Source: Io17-Chloro-G2 sp965226825 (GTDB lineage: Bacteria; Chloroflexota; Dehalococcoidia; Lucifugimonadales; UBA3495). From it: a DNA stretch of 64,000 nt. The DNA lies in assembly GCA_965226825.1 (NCBI GenBank), contig CBDDED010000003.1, positions 1,116,001 to 1,180,000 on the forward strand, given 5' to 3'. Made by a program: the position numbers and the translations under genes. This document shows positions 25,733-34,794 of this stretch, in pieces. The notes beneath the pieces were generated by a model. That model had not been told where the DNA came from and searched no databases. It was given only the letters and a program-made list of their open reading frames with translations. The number at the start of each line of letters is the position of its first letter. Within the stretch, counting starts at the first letter, position 1.

Positions 25733-26779
25733 ATGGATTTTCCGATGTTTCTGGAGTTCTCCAAGCGGCCGGATATGACCCAGAAAGACGCTTTCGATGA
25801 GTCTTTCGGCCTGGTGGACCTGGCTGAAGACCTGGGAGTGGACTCGGTTTGGCTGGCCGAATACCACTTCAACGTTGACCGGTCGGTGCTGTCGGCTCCC
25901 ATCACCGTGGCCAGCGCAATCGCCGCCCGGACGGAGAGAATGCGCATCGGCCTAGCGGTGCATATCCTTCCCCTGGCCAACCCGGTGCGCGTCGCTGAGG
26001 AGGTGGCAACCCTGGACCACATCAGCCGCGGACGCGTTGAATTCGGCGTCGGCCGCGGCACGTTTCCCAACGTGCATGAGGGCTACGGCGTGCCGTTCCA
26101 TGAAAGCCGGGGAAGGTTCGAGGAATCCATGGAGATTATCCGCGATGCCTGGACCAAGGAGACGTTCTCCTTCCACGGCAAGCATTTTGACTGTACCGAC
26201 GTTTCCGTCGCTCCCCGCCCGTATCAGGAGCCGCATCCTCCCATCACGGTGGGGATAACTTCGGTGGACAGCTTTTCAATCATCGGGGAGATGGGTTATC
26301 CCATCCTTATAAATCCTTCCAGGGTCTTTAAGTTGACCGAGTTGGAGCCTCACATCCAGGAATACCGAGATGCCTGGAAGAAGGCGGGCCACGCCGGAGA
26401 ACCCAAAGTAGGGTTGCGTACGCCCTTCTACGTGGCCGCTACCGAAAAAGAGGCATACTACGAACCGAGGGAAAGCGCGGTGGCCAATATTCGCCGCCTT
26501 GGCGAGCGAGTAACCGGGTTGGCGGATTTCCGAGGCACCACCGGCGATTGGGGCACCGAAGGCCAACGAATTTTGGAAATGGAATACGAGGACTGGCTGC
26601 GCGACAAAGTGGTGTTCGGCACTCCCGATGCCGCGGTGGAAAAGATCAATTCCCTGAGAAAAACCCTGGGCCTCTCTCAGATGATGTTCGAAATTAACTT
26701 CGGCAGTATGATTCCCATTGAAATGCAACGCAAGTCGCTGAAACTCATCACGGAGGAAGTCCTACCGCATTGCCGATAA
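25733..26779 (+). CDS. LLM-class flavin-dependent oxidoreductase
   Basis: A 348-aa member of the bacterial luciferase-like monooxygenase superfamily (TIM barrel, FMN or F420). Typical segments are LAEDLGVDSVWLAEYHF, RMRIGLAVHILPLANPVRVAEEVATLDHISRGRVEFGVGRG and the C-terminal VFGTPDAAVEKI. ATG 25733 is chosen because GAGGAGG lies five bases upstream; a GTG at 25703 is an unlikely alternative. It may oxidise an organic substrate with reduced flavin. Cofactor and substrate cannot be fixed from sequence. Confidence 0.9.
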   Translation: MDFPMFLEFSKRPDMTQKDAFDESFGLVDLAEDLGVDSVWLAEYHFNVDRSVLSAPITVASAIAARTERMRIGLAVHILPLANPVRVAEEVATLDHISRGRVEFGVGRGTFPNVHEGYGVPFHESRGRFEESMEIIRDAWTKETFSFHGKHFDCTDVSVAPRPYQEPHPPITVGITSVDSFSIIGEMGYPILINPSRVFKLTELEPHIQEYRDAWKKAGHAGEPKVGLRTPFYVAATEKEAYYEPRESAVANIRRLGERVTGLADFRGTTGDWGTEGQRILEMEYEDWLRDKVVFGTPDAAVEKINSLRKTLGLSQMMFEINFGSMIPIEMQRKSLKLITEEVLPHCR

Positions 26780-26789
26780 ACCCGTTGCC

Positions 26790-26814
26790 GCCTGGGCCCC
26801 GGTGCGGCCCAGGC
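26790..26814 (+). terminator. Terminator-like GC hairpin after the LLM gene
   Basis: GCCTGGGCC and GGCCCAGGC form a perfect 9-bp stem with a 7-base loop, 10 bases after the stop codon. No T tract follows, so it may be a weak or factor-assisted terminator. A second small CCCCG/CGGGG hairpin is next to it. No gene is seen in the rest of 26815-27076. Confidence 0.4.
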
Positions 26815-27076
26815 ACCCCGTTGCGGGGCAGGCCAAGAAAAGAGCGGCACGGTTACCGCCGCCGATGGGACTGCATGGTTGCGGTTGAGTCGCCGCCCTT
26901 CTTCGTCGAACTGAGCGTCGTAGGACTGAGCGTCGGAAGCTTCGCCGACCAGCGCCTCGTGAAGTTTTTTGCCCGGATAGACGTTCATGTCAGCCGGTGG
27001 TCCGGTGATTTGATGGTTGCCGGCGGCACGGACTTGGTACGCTCATAGTGCCCCCTGCTTTCCGCCTGAAATATCG

Positions 27077-28003
27077 CTAGTCCTCCGGCGGAATTACCAG
27101 CACCGGGTCTCCTGAAGCACGGATCAGCGCCTCCGCAACGCTCCCCAGCACCCACCGAGCCAATCCGGTCCGCCCGCGGGTGGTCATGACCACCATGCTC
27201 TCGGGTGTCTGACGGGCAAAGTCCACCAGCGCCGGTCCCGGGGTTCCCATGAGGACCCGGGACTGAACTTCCAAGCCTGCGTTCTTCAGGTTGCTTGCGG
27301 TTCGCTCCAGATACTTCTCCGCTTCCTGCACCCGTTGCTCGGTGAAGTCCGGGATGATTGCGCCGAGCTCCGAGACGGAGTATGCCGGATGCTCGATGGG
27401 GACCACTCTTGCCAACACGACCTCCAGCGACATGGCCCGGGCCAACCCCTCTACATAGGGCAGAGCCCTCTCGGAGAACTCCGACCCGTCCAGAGGCGCC
27501 AAGATCTTTTTCGTGGCCGTGTTCTCCAATTCCTGGTGAGTCTTGGCCCTCTCCGGGGTAATGGTCAGCACCGGTACCGATGAAGAATGGAGCACCCTGT
27601 CGGTGACACTACCCAGGATGCCGCGCGCCAGAGCGTTGCGGCCGTGTGTAGACATGGCGATCAGGCCGCATCCTGCGTCTGCAGCAACCTTTACGATCTC
27701 CTCCGAAGGGTCTCCCACCGTGACGGTCGCCTCGGCTTCCAGTCCCTCGTCCGCCAGCCTTTGGACGGTGGAATTCAGCACTACCTCGGCGCGGGCTTTG
27801 AGGCTTTCCTCGACCTCGCCCCAATTAATCGCCGGCATAGGTTCAAAAGACTCGGCGCTTTCGGGAATCGCGAGATCCTTGGTATCCACGACCGTATGGA
27901 GCAAGATAGGAATCTCCGCAGCCCGGGCAAGCTGCGAAACGTAAGGCAAGATACCATCGGCGACGTCGGTGCCATCTATCGGGACCAAAACTTTTCCGAA
28001 CAC
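27077..28003 (-). CDS. Universal stress protein with two UspA domains
   Basis: A 308-aa tandem UspA protein. Each half has the ATP-binding G-2x-G-9x-G(S/T) motif: STHGRNALARGILGSVTDRV in the first domain and TTRGRTGLARWVLGSVAEAL in the second. The first domain starts MFGKVLVPIDGTDVAD and the second KKILAPLDGSEFSERAL. The start is GTG with GGGAGG upstream. Tandem Usps take part in stress and redox or energy sensing; no specific partner is visible. Confidence 0.93.
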   Translation of the reverse strand: MFGKVLVPIDGTDVADGILPYVSQLARAAEIPILLHTVVDTKDLAIPESAESFEPMPAINWGEVEESLKARAEVVLNSTVQRLADEGLEAEATVTVGDPSEEIVKVAADAGCGLIAMSTHGRNALARGILGSVTDRVLHSSSVPVLTITPERAKTHQELENTATKKILAPLDGSEFSERALPYVEGLARAMSLEVVLARVVPIEHPAYSVSELGAIIPDFTEQRVQEAEKYLERTASNLKNAGLEVQSRVLMGTPGPALVDFARQTPESMVVMTTRGRTGLARWVLGSVAEALIRASGDPVLVIPPED

Positions 28004-28469
28004 CAGATAACCTCCCTGGATTTGGCTTCCCTGACTAAGGCTTCTTCAAGAATTCGCCGGCAAAGGCGGAATGCAAGAAGCGTCCCACGCCGACCCACCT
28101 CAACTGCCAGGCCGAGCGATCGATGATCGGACTTGTCCGGCGATTGGACTTGCTCCACTATTGGAATCGCCCCGCCAATCACCTTTACCTCCAAGCCCAC
28201 TCCACCATCGTACCACTCCTTATGCGGATTGGGCTTGTGCAATCGCTTTGACGCACGCTCTCCCATCACCGGACATCCCGTCGCCACGGGCTGCCCCATA
28301 ATTCAAGTCGCAACGGGGATAGTGGGGGGATTTCGGTCCGTTGCCCCGGCTGTTGGGCCTTGCTAAGATGGCGTGAACCTTCGAGATTCCGGGCCATATT
28401 CCGGCGCCAAACCCGGGTATTGGCCCGACCCAGGCGAAATCCACGAGTCAAACCTTAGGGAGGCCGATT
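28004..28469. other. Divergent spacer, no supported gene
   Basis: Several overlapping open frames of 60-100 codons occur on both strands, but they mirror one another and none has a motif or a good start. The region must hold the promoters of the divergent Usp and MmgE/PrpD genes; I could not pick out convincing -35/-10 pairs. Confidence 0.35.
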
Positions 28470-29861
28470 TTGGACGTCACCAGGCGAATCGGAGAATACG
28501 TCAGTGGGACCAGGTTGGAATCATTTCCTCACGAAGCGGTTGAGGCAGCCAAGGGGGCCATAATTGACTGCCTGGCCTGCGCGCTTGCCGGCTCCCACGA
28601 AGACCTGGCGGACATTCTGATCGGATTCGCAGCCGCCAACGGAGGGGGCGCCCAGGCGGCCACGGTTATCGGCCGGGGAATCAAAGCCTCCGCGCCTGAC
28701 GCGGCGTTGATCAACGGCGCCATGGCCCATGCCCTGGACTACGACGACATCACCAGGTCTTTGAAGGGGCATCCAACCGCGGTGCTGCTACCGGGGACAT
28801 TGGCCCTGGCGGAAGAATGCGGGTCCTCGGGCCGGGACTTATTGCTTGCTTACATGCTTGGATTCGAAGTGGCCTGCAGTGTCGGCGAGGCGATGAGCTA
28901 CGCCTACGCCGACGACCTTGGTTGGCACCCAACGGGGCCGCTGGGCGCGTTGGGAGCCGCCGCCACCGCATCCCGAATCCTGAACCTGGACGCCAGACAA
29001 TCCGCAATGGCGGTGTCTCTCGCCGCCTCACAAGCCGCCGGTCTGAGGGGTAATTTCGGCACCATGACCAAGCCCTTCCACGCCGGAGCAGCCTGCCGCA
29101 CCGGTGTGACCTCTGCCAGACTGGTCCAGGCAGGGTTTACCGCCGCTGAGGACGCGCTGGAGTCCAGGTTCGGATTCCTCAATGCGTTCTCAGGTGGTAA
29201 AGGATACGACGCGAACAGCGTTGGGCAGAACCTGGGCGAGAAATGCTACCTGGTGGAATCCGGCATTGAAATCAAAAAGTATCCCTGCTGCGGCAGCGCC
29301 CACCTGGCGTTGGATGCCATTTCCCAACTGTTGGTCCAAGAACCGATAGCCCCTGACCAGGTAGAAAAGATCGACGTCCTGGTGGATTTCGACCCGCCGA
29401 GGTCCTTGATTCACTACCGGCCCGCCACGGCCCTGGAGGGCAAGTTCAGCATGCAATACTGCCTGGCGGCGGCGGTGCTGGACCGCAAGGTTGGCATGGA
29501 TACGTTCACCGACGAGCAGGTGTTGCGAGCGGAATCGCAAGACCTTATCCCCAAGGTCACCATGCGCCGGATTCCGGGCAACGAGGGCAAACCCAGTTGG
29601 GTGGAGGCCTTCAACCAGGTGGAAGTGCACCTGAAAGACGGCCGAGTGTTGAGCCAACGGGCTGATCGTATCGACGAGGGGGCGCTGCGCGGCGTCACGA
29701 TGGCCGAAATCCGGGGAAAGTTCAGAGATTGCGCCGCTCCGGTCCTTTCCCCCGACGCCGTAGGAAAGTTGGAGGAATTGCTGGGCGACCTTGAGAACGC
29801 CCCGGACGTGGGTCAAATCGTTGGCTTGTTGGCGGGCAATCCCACGACCGGAGGTCCATAA
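28470..29861 (+). CDS. MmgE/PrpD-family protein
   Basis: A 463-aa MmgE/PrpD-family protein, the fold of 2-methylcitrate dehydratase, cis-aconitate decarboxylase and iminodisuccinate epimerase. The helical domain has GAIIDCLACALAGS and ALINGAMAHALDYDD (active-site region with His and Asp), and the lid domain KKYPCCGSAHLALDAI. The start is TTG, six bases after GGGAGG. It precedes an SDR and a SnoaL-like gene on the same strand, suggesting a small catabolic set. The substrate is not deducible; many environmental paralogues are not methylcitrate dehydratases. Confidence 0.9.
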   Translation: MDVTRRIGEYVSGTRLESFPHEAVEAAKGAIIDCLACALAGSHEDLADILIGFAAANGGGAQAATVIGRGIKASAPDAALINGAMAHALDYDDITRSLKGHPTAVLLPGTLALAEECGSSGRDLLLAYMLGFEVACSVGEAMSYAYADDLGWHPTGPLGALGAAATASRILNLDARQSAMAVSLAASQAAGLRGNFGTMTKPFHAGAACRTGVTSARLVQAGFTAAEDALESRFGFLNAFSGGKGYDANSVGQNLGEKCYLVESGIEIKKYPCCGSAHLALDAISQLLVQEPIAPDQVEKIDVLVDFDPPRSLIHYRPATALEGKFSMQYCLAAAVLDRKVGMDTFTDEQVLRAESQDLIPKVTMRRIPGNEGKPSWVEAFNQVEVHLKDGRVLSQRADRIDEGALRGVTMAEIRGKFRDCAAPVLSPDAVGKLEELLGDLENAPDVGQIVGLLAGNPTTGGP

Positions 29862-29990
29862 CCGGCGCACCGTCTCAGCCGTGAGTCCCGATGAGCCTGT
29901 TGAGCCTGACAGCTGCCCGACCTTTGGTCGCGATCCCGCTGGCAGAGGTCGTCCCACAATAGTTACCGCAGTTACCGCGAGGTTGAATTC

Positions 29991-30767
29991 ATGCCGTACG
30001 AAGGACTGAGCCTGGAAGGGAAAGTTGCGTTGGTCACCGGCTCTGCTCGGGGCATAGGGGCCGCGCTGGCGGTGGGCTTGGCTGAGGCCGGCGCCGACGT
30101 AGCAGTTTCCGACATGCCCAGCCGGCTGAATTTGGCCGGTGAGGTGCAGCATCAGATAGAAGAAGTTGGGCGAAGAGCGGCCGTCTATGCCCTGGACGTT
30201 TTAGACCTTGCCAACATCCGGGAAACCGTCGAGCGGGTGGCCCGGGATTTTGGGCGGCTGGACATCCTGGTCAACAACGCGGGCATTCGCATCCGCAAGC
30301 CGGCGCTGGAAATCACCGAAGACGATTGGGATGCCGTGGTGGACACCAACCTGAAGGGCGTTTTCTTCTGCGCCCAGGCCGCCGCCAGGACCATGATTCC
30401 TCGGGGCGGCGGCCGGATCATAAACATCGCATCCCAACTGGCGGTCGTCTCCCGCCCTGACCGCGCGGCCTACTGCGCCAGCAAAGCCGGGGTGGCAAAC
30501 CTGACCCGGGCTTTGGCCCAAGAGTGGACCAAGCACGGAATCACCGTCAACGCCATCGGCCCCGGCCCAACCGAAACCCCCGGGACACTGGCGGTGGAGA
30601 CGCAGTCCGAAGATGACGCGCAACGGGAACTGGAGGCCCACATGCCCCTGGGCCGCCGGATGCAACCCCACGAACTGGTCGGCGCCGCCGTCTACCTCGC
30701 CAGCCCGTCCGCGGGGGCAACCACCGGCCACCTGCTGATGGTGGACGGCGGATGGACCGCGGTTTGA
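29991..30767 (+). CDS. Short-chain dehydrogenase/reductase
   Basis: A 258-aa classical SDR. It shows TGSARGIG (cofactor glycine motif, about 16-23), NNAGIR, and the catalytic Ser/Tyr/Lys in NIASQLAVVSRPDRAAYCASKAG. Asp at SDMPSR after the second strand suggests NAD preference. The C-terminal GATTGHLLMVDGGWTAV is standard. GAGGTTGAATTC precedes the ATG. It lies between MmgE/PrpD and a SnoaL-like protein. Confidence 0.93.
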   Translation: MPYEGLSLEGKVALVTGSARGIGAALAVGLAEAGADVAVSDMPSRLNLAGEVQHQIEEVGRRAAVYALDVLDLANIRETVERVARDFGRLDILVNNAGIRIRKPALEITEDDWDAVVDTNLKGVFFCAQAAARTMIPRGGGRIINIASQLAVVSRPDRAAYCASKAGVANLTRALAQEWTKHGITVNAIGPGPTETPGTLAVETQSEDDAQRELEAHMPLGRRMQPHELVGAAVYLASPSAGATTGHLLMVDGGWTAV

Positions 30768-30852
30768 GTGTTCTGTCCCGGCCAGCCTGGGGGGACAGGC
30801 TTGGCTGACTACGTCAAGACGGCACGACAAGACGGCACGCAAGCGAGGAATG

Positions 30853-31317
30853 ATGAGTTTGGAGGACCTGGAACGCCGGGTAAAAGCCCTGGAGGACGTG
30901 GAAGACATCAAGAAGCTCAAGGCCCGGTACTGCCACTATTGCGACGACAACTACGACGCTGACGGCATTGCCGATTTATTCACCGAAGACGCCGTCTGGG
31001 ACGGCGGGGTCCGGGGCCGAGCCGATGGCCGGGAAGAGATTCGACAATTCTTTGTGGGAGCGTCCCAGCGCCTGCCCTTCGCCATCCACATGGTGATGAA
31101 CCCGGTGATTGAGGTGAGTGGGGACACGGCCACCGGCATTTGGTACCTGTTTCAGACCTGCACCTACGCCGACGGAAACCGGGCAGTTTGGGGTTCCGGC
31201 CGTTACGACGAGGAATACGTCCGGGTCAACGGCGAATGGAAGTTCAAAAACCTGAAACTGACCTCCCACTTCTGGACTCCATTTGACGAAGGTTGGGCTA
31301 AAACCCCCTTTGCCTAG
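30853..31317 (+). CDS. SnoaL-like (NTF2-fold) protein
   Basis: About 154 aa, a SnoaL-like cone-shaped fold. The N-terminal helix EDIKKLKARYCHYCDDNYDADGIADLFTEDAVWDGG is the diagnostic start, followed by GREEIRQFF and HMVMNPVIEVSGDTATGIWYL. Family members include scytalone-dehydratase-like and hydroxysteroid-isomerase-like enzymes, and many are uncharacterised. ATG 30853 is preferred over the adjacent 30850 for its distance from GAGGA. It is probably cotranscribed with the SDR. Confidence 0.85.
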   Translation: MSLEDLERRVKALEDVEDIKKLKARYCHYCDDNYDADGIADLFTEDAVWDGGVRGRADGREEIRQFFVGASQRLPFAIHMVMNPVIEVSGDTATGIWYLFQTCTYADGNRAVWGSGRYDEEYVRVNGEWKFKNLKLTSHFWTPFDEGWAKTPFA

Positions 31318-31343
31318 CCCTCAGATATCTAGTCCTCAGGCAC

Positions 31344-32111
31344 CTAGCCCTCAAGGGCGGTCACAGCATCTCCCACCGACACTGTGCCGGGCCGTTCCAC
31401 CACGGCGTACACGCCGAAAAACGCTGCTTGAGGGCTGGGGCGATAGCTTCTGATGGCCGAGGGTATATCCAGGTCGGGCTGGCCGGTATCCGGGTCCAAT
31501 GTGGTTATGGCGCACCTGGGATCGGGAGCCACCACCCGGAGCACGGTCTCGTTGCCAAAAGCGACCAGTTTGCCCGCCCAGGCATCTTCCTGGTGGGGGT
31601 CGCAACCGCTGATCAAAAAGTTGGGCCGGAAGCGGCGGTGGTCCAGTGCGTCGCCTACGCCGGCCTGCCTCCCCAGTGTTTGCACGGACGCGCCGCTCAG
31701 AATTGAAATCGGGAACTCGTCGAAACACTGTCCGGGGAGGCGCGATTGGACCAACGTCACCGGCCGGCCGCAAAATTTCGACAGCATCTTATTCCAATCT
31801 CCCGTGACCTGGCGGCCGTTGACCTGGCGGCCCCAGATTCGCGTAACCACCGGCTCTCCGGTGTCCACGCGACCCTCAATTACAGAGCCGTCGGGGAAGG
31901 TCAACCGCAGGGATTCCTCCACCTCCCAGGACTCGGCCCGCACCCTAACCAACACCCCGGCCTGGCGCTGGGTCAACAACACTCCCCGGTCATCGATCAA
32001 GTAGAAGCGCCGGTCCTGGTCAATTCCCGTTGGCCCAACCTGCACCGAAGTTGGACGCAGCAACCCCAGGGATTTCACCGGCGCCACGTGGATTGCCTCT
32101 ACTGTAATCAT
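31344..32111 (-). CDS. MOSC-domain protein
   Basis: A 255-aa protein with an N-terminal MOSC beta-barrel (VEAIHVAPVKSLGLLRPTSVQVGPTGIDQDRRFYLID) and a C-terminal MOSC domain containing HRRFRPNFLISGCDPHQEDAW and the conserved cysteine in DPRCAITTLDPDTGQPD, where molybdenum cofactor is bound in mARC-like reductases. Members handle sulfur or Moco-dependent reduction of N-hydroxylated compounds. It lies 17 bases after the nitroreductase gene on the same strand, so they form an operon. Confidence 0.9.
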   Translation of the reverse strand: MITVEAIHVAPVKSLGLLRPTSVQVGPTGIDQDRRFYLIDDRGVLLTQRQAGVLVRVRAESWEVEESLRLTFPDGSVIEGRVDTGEPVVTRIWGRQVNGRQVTGDWNKMLSKFCGRPVTLVQSRLPGQCFDEFPISILSGASVQTLGRQAGVGDALDHRRFRPNFLISGCDPHQEDAWAGKLVAFGNETVLRVVAPDPRCAITTLDPDTGQPDLDIPSAIRSYRPSPQAAFFGVYAVVERPGTVSVGDAVTALEG

Positions 32112-32128
32112 GCTTTACTTCCGGCTCT

Positions 32129-32755
32129 CTACTCCTGGCTGCCCCACCGGTTGAAAGAGGACACCTGGGACGCAGGGACGCGGTCGGTGGGACCGAACCT
32201 GCCGCGGGGATAACCCAGCGGCGTTAGGGCCACCGTCTCGACGTGGTCCGGAATGCTCAACAGCACCTTGATTTCGTCCTCCCGGCGTATGTGAGTGGTG
32301 GTCAACCTGGTGCCCAGACCCAAAGACCGAGCCGCCAGAAACAGGTTTTGCACCGCCAGCCAGATAGAAGAACCATAGCGATCCCGCACCAGCGGCTCTC
32401 CCGGCGTGTAGTCTCCTGAACCCCTGGAATGGTCGGCACAAACAAGGATCATAGCCGGAACTTCGTGAAAGTGGTTGGCCAGGTATCGCGCCGCCCGGTA
32501 CGCGGGCGTCTCGCCGGGTTGGGGTTGGGTCCCCCTGGCGCCCAGCCACAGGTCGCCGTAAATTGTGCCGATCTTGGAAATCAAGTCCGGTTCGGTGATG
32601 GCGATGAAATGCCAGGGCTGGGTGTTGCCGCCGCTGGGCGCTTTGGTCGCCGCCTCTATAATCTTCTCAATGGCTTCCCTGGGCACCGGGTCCGGCTTGA
32701 ACCGGGTTATCTGGCGCTGGGTATACATGGCTTCGAAAACGCCCATTTCTTGCAT
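32129..32755 (-). CDS. Nitroreductase-family protein
   Basis: A 208-aa FMN-dependent nitroreductase-like protein. The start MGVFEAMYTQRQITRFKPDPVP is the family opening with FMN-phosphate Arg residues, APSGGNTQPWHFIAI is the second FMN motif, and SIWLAVQNLFLAARSLGLGTRLTT the third. GGAGAGCGAGAT precedes the ATG. Cotranscribed with the MOSC gene, suggesting a redox detoxification pair. Confidence 0.93.
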   Translation of the reverse strand: MQEMGVFEAMYTQRQITRFKPDPVPREAIEKIIEAATKAPSGGNTQPWHFIAITEPDLISKIGTIYGDLWLGARGTQPQPGETPAYRAARYLANHFHEVPAMILVCADHSRGSGDYTPGEPLVRDRYGSSIWLAVQNLFLAARSLGLGTRLTTTHIRREDEIKVLLSIPDHVETVALTPLGYPRGRFGPTDRVPASQVSSFNRWGSQE

Positions 32756-32912
32756 ATCTCGCTCTCCATCAGGACCGGTTGCGGCGGGCAGGTTTGCGCG
32801 CCATTGACATCAATCTGGCTGGACACTAGAGTACTACAAGAACGGGGTTGCCACACTGGTTCCCCGGAATCCCGCGGACCAAGGGCCCAAATCAACGAGC
32901 GGAGGCCCCGAT

Positions 32913-33290
32913 ATGGCTACGTTTCTGGACCACACCATAGTTGCAGCAAAGGACCGGGAAGAAATGGTAGAGTTTTACTCCCGGATTTTCGGCTTCGAGT
33001 TCGCAGGGGAAGTCGGGCCATTCCTGGCGGTACGGGTCAACGACACCTTCAACCTGGACTTCCGGGTCTCCGAGGAAATTCATCCCAACCACTACGCCTT
33101 CGCCATGGAAAACGACGAGTTTGATGTGACTTTCGATCGAATCAAGGAATCGGGAATTCCTTACGGCGACGGCCCGCGGACCAAAGGCAATATGCAGGGT
33201 CCGGGGATGACCGCCGGGGCGAAAGGCATGGGCAAGGCCGTTTACTTCAACGACCCCTCGGGCCACAGCCTGGAAATCAAGACCTACTAG
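32913..33290 (+). CDS. VOC-family (glyoxalase/dioxygenase fold) protein
   Basis: A 125-aa vicinal-oxygen-chelate protein with paired beta-alpha-beta-beta-beta units. The opening FLDHTIVAAKDREEMVEFYSRIFGFEF and the closing YFNDPSGHSLEI with metal-ligand Glu are typical. GGAGGCCCCGAT precedes the ATG. Substrate unknown; the single small domain works as a dimer in this family. Confidence 0.88.
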   Translation: MATFLDHTIVAAKDREEMVEFYSRIFGFEFAGEVGPFLAVRVNDTFNLDFRVSEEIHPNHYAFAMENDEFDVTFDRIKESGIPYGDGPRTKGNMQGPGMTAGAKGMGKAVYFNDPSGHSLEIKTY

Positions 33291-33349
33291 GGAATTCTCC
33301 GAAATCAAAGTGGAAACAGACGGGGAAACGAACAGGGACGGCAAAATCC

Positions 33350-33544
33350 ATGCGTGATCTTACAAACGACGAAATAAAGGCCATGGGCCACGCCGTAGGG
33401 TTGGAAATTCAGGAACCCGAACTTACCGAAGTGGCCCACAGCCTGAACGCCCTGCTGGAAGCCCTGGACGAAATAAATCCACCGGGCTTGGACCAAGTGG
33501 AACCCTTGCCCATCATCCTGCCGCCTACGTCGGCCCAGGGCTAG
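33350..33544 (+). CDS. Small GatC/AtzG-like protein
   Basis: A 64-aa protein resembling the N-terminal half of GatC and the short AtzG-type accessory proteins that accompany amidases: helix DEIKAMGHAVGLEI, then ELTEVAHSLNALLEALDEI, then a proline-rich strand QVEPLPIILPPT. GatC at 56602-56910 is a separate, full-length gene. No amidase partner lies next to this copy, which is odd for the family. It is 59 bases after the VOC gene and probably cotranscribed with it. Confidence 0.65.
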   Translation: MRDLTNDEIKAMGHAVGLEIQEPELTEVAHSLNALLEALDEINPPGLDQVEPLPIILPPTSAQG

Positions 33545-33705
33545 CCTCTCTTCAACCTACCCTGGCGTCTTGGGCCGGCTCCACTGCCGGTACCCGAATT
33601 ACCCTCTTGCACCCCCCTCGGGAACCCCTCCCAGAACGAGGCCCAATCCATCATCGTTCACGGTGAACGGTCGGACGGGCACGTTTAAGACGTTGGTCAC
33701 GGTGG

Positions 33706-34650
33706 TCAAGGGCGGAAGATTACGCCGACGGAAGCGGTCAGTTCCTGGCCGTCCTCGCTGTTAGCGACTATTTCGATGACGTTAGCGCCCACGTCGAGCG
33801 ACACAGTGGTCGAAAACTCCCCTACCTGATTAACGGCCACCGGAAGACCATTGACCCTGGCCGTAGCGCCGGACCCGGTGAGGCCCTTAACCTGGACCAA
33901 CCTTGTAGTAACCACACTCTGGTCCCTAGGCTCGGTTACCTCCAGCACAAACGGCTGGGGCGGAAACACCACGGTAATGACCGCAGTTTCCAGGTTGCCG
34001 AATTGATCGGCCGCCACCACCGAAATGAAGTTGAACCCGGGGAACAGGCTCACTTCCCTCTTGAATCTGCCGTTGGGTTCAACCCGAGTTGAAACTCCGT
34101 TGACCTGCACGGACGCGCCCGGCCTGACGGTGCCGTGCACCACCACTGCGTTGTTCGATGCGCGGCTCCCATCGTCGGGGCCCAAAACCTTCAAATTCAA
34201 GACCGGCGCCGGCGGCCTGGTTGGTGTGGGCGTCGGCGTGGGCGTGGGCGTCGGTGTAGGCGTAGGGGTGGCCGTTGGTAATGGCGTCGGCGTTGGGGTA
34301 GGCGTCGGCGTGGGCACCGGCGTGGGTATCGGGGTAGGCGTCGGCGTGGGCACCGGCGTCGGCGTATTGGGCACAGGGGTGTTTGTGGGTCTAGGGGTGG
34401 GGGACGGTCGAACCGTCGGTGTCGGTGTCAACGTGGGCGCCGGTACGGTGGCCGTTGGCGTCGGTGTTTGGGTCGCCGCCTCGGGAGTCGGGGACGGGGG
34501 CTCACCAGCCCCGCCCCGGTCAATATCCTGAATGCACCCGGCCATAGCCAGCAACCCCAGCAACAGCACCGGCGAGAGCAACCTGGCCAACAGCATGGGG
34601 CGAATTGTGCGGGCAATTTGGGCAAGACCCAAGGGTAAGGGTCGAAACAT
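33706..34650 (-). CDS. Lipoprotein with TPTP-rich linker and Ig-like C-terminal domains
   Basis: About 314 aa. The hydrophobic stretch LLSPVLLLGLLAMAGC is a lipobox, so the mature protein is anchored at its Cys. About 100 residues of Thr-Pro repeats (PTPTPTP) follow, a rigid extended spacer seen in Chloroflexota surface proteins, then two Ig-like beta-sandwich modules: VVVHGTVRPGASVQVNG... and VQVKGLTGSGATARVNG..., of the glucodextranase-B/Bacterial-Ig type. Starts are possible at GTG 34683, ATG 34650 and ATG 34596; the last two give better signal peptides. The C-terminal modules probably bind a cell-wall or extracellular ligand. Confidence 0.8.
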   Translation of the reverse strand: MFRPLPLGLAQIARTIRPMLLARLLSPVLLLGLLAMAGCIQDIDRGGAGEPPSPTPEAATQTPTPTATVPAPTLTPTPTVRPSPTPRPTNTPVPNTPTPVPTPTPTPIPTPVPTPTPTPTPTPLPTATPTPTPTPTPTPTPTPTRPPAPVLNLKVLGPDDGSRASNNAVVVHGTVRPGASVQVNGVSTRVEPNGRFKREVSLFPGFNFISVVAADQFGNLETAVITVVFPPQPFVLEVTEPRDQSVVTTRLVQVKGLTGSGATARVNGLPVAVNQVGEFSTTVSLDVGANVIEIVANSEDGQELTASVGVIFRP

Positions 34651-34794
34651 GGCGTTCAGCGCCGTCGCGCCGGCGTCCTCCACCGCTGAATACTCTCAGG
34701 TTGGGAATTAAACCGCAACCAGGATTGCTGCCGGCTCGGGCATTCCTTGTGGCCGGCGTTTGACGGCATTGGCACCGGGGTTGACCGCGAAAGG

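Noticed and set aside
34201..34500. Microsatellite-like GT/GGCGTC repeat as a DNA element
   Set aside because: It is the coding sequence for the Thr-Pro linker of the lipoprotein on the minus strand.
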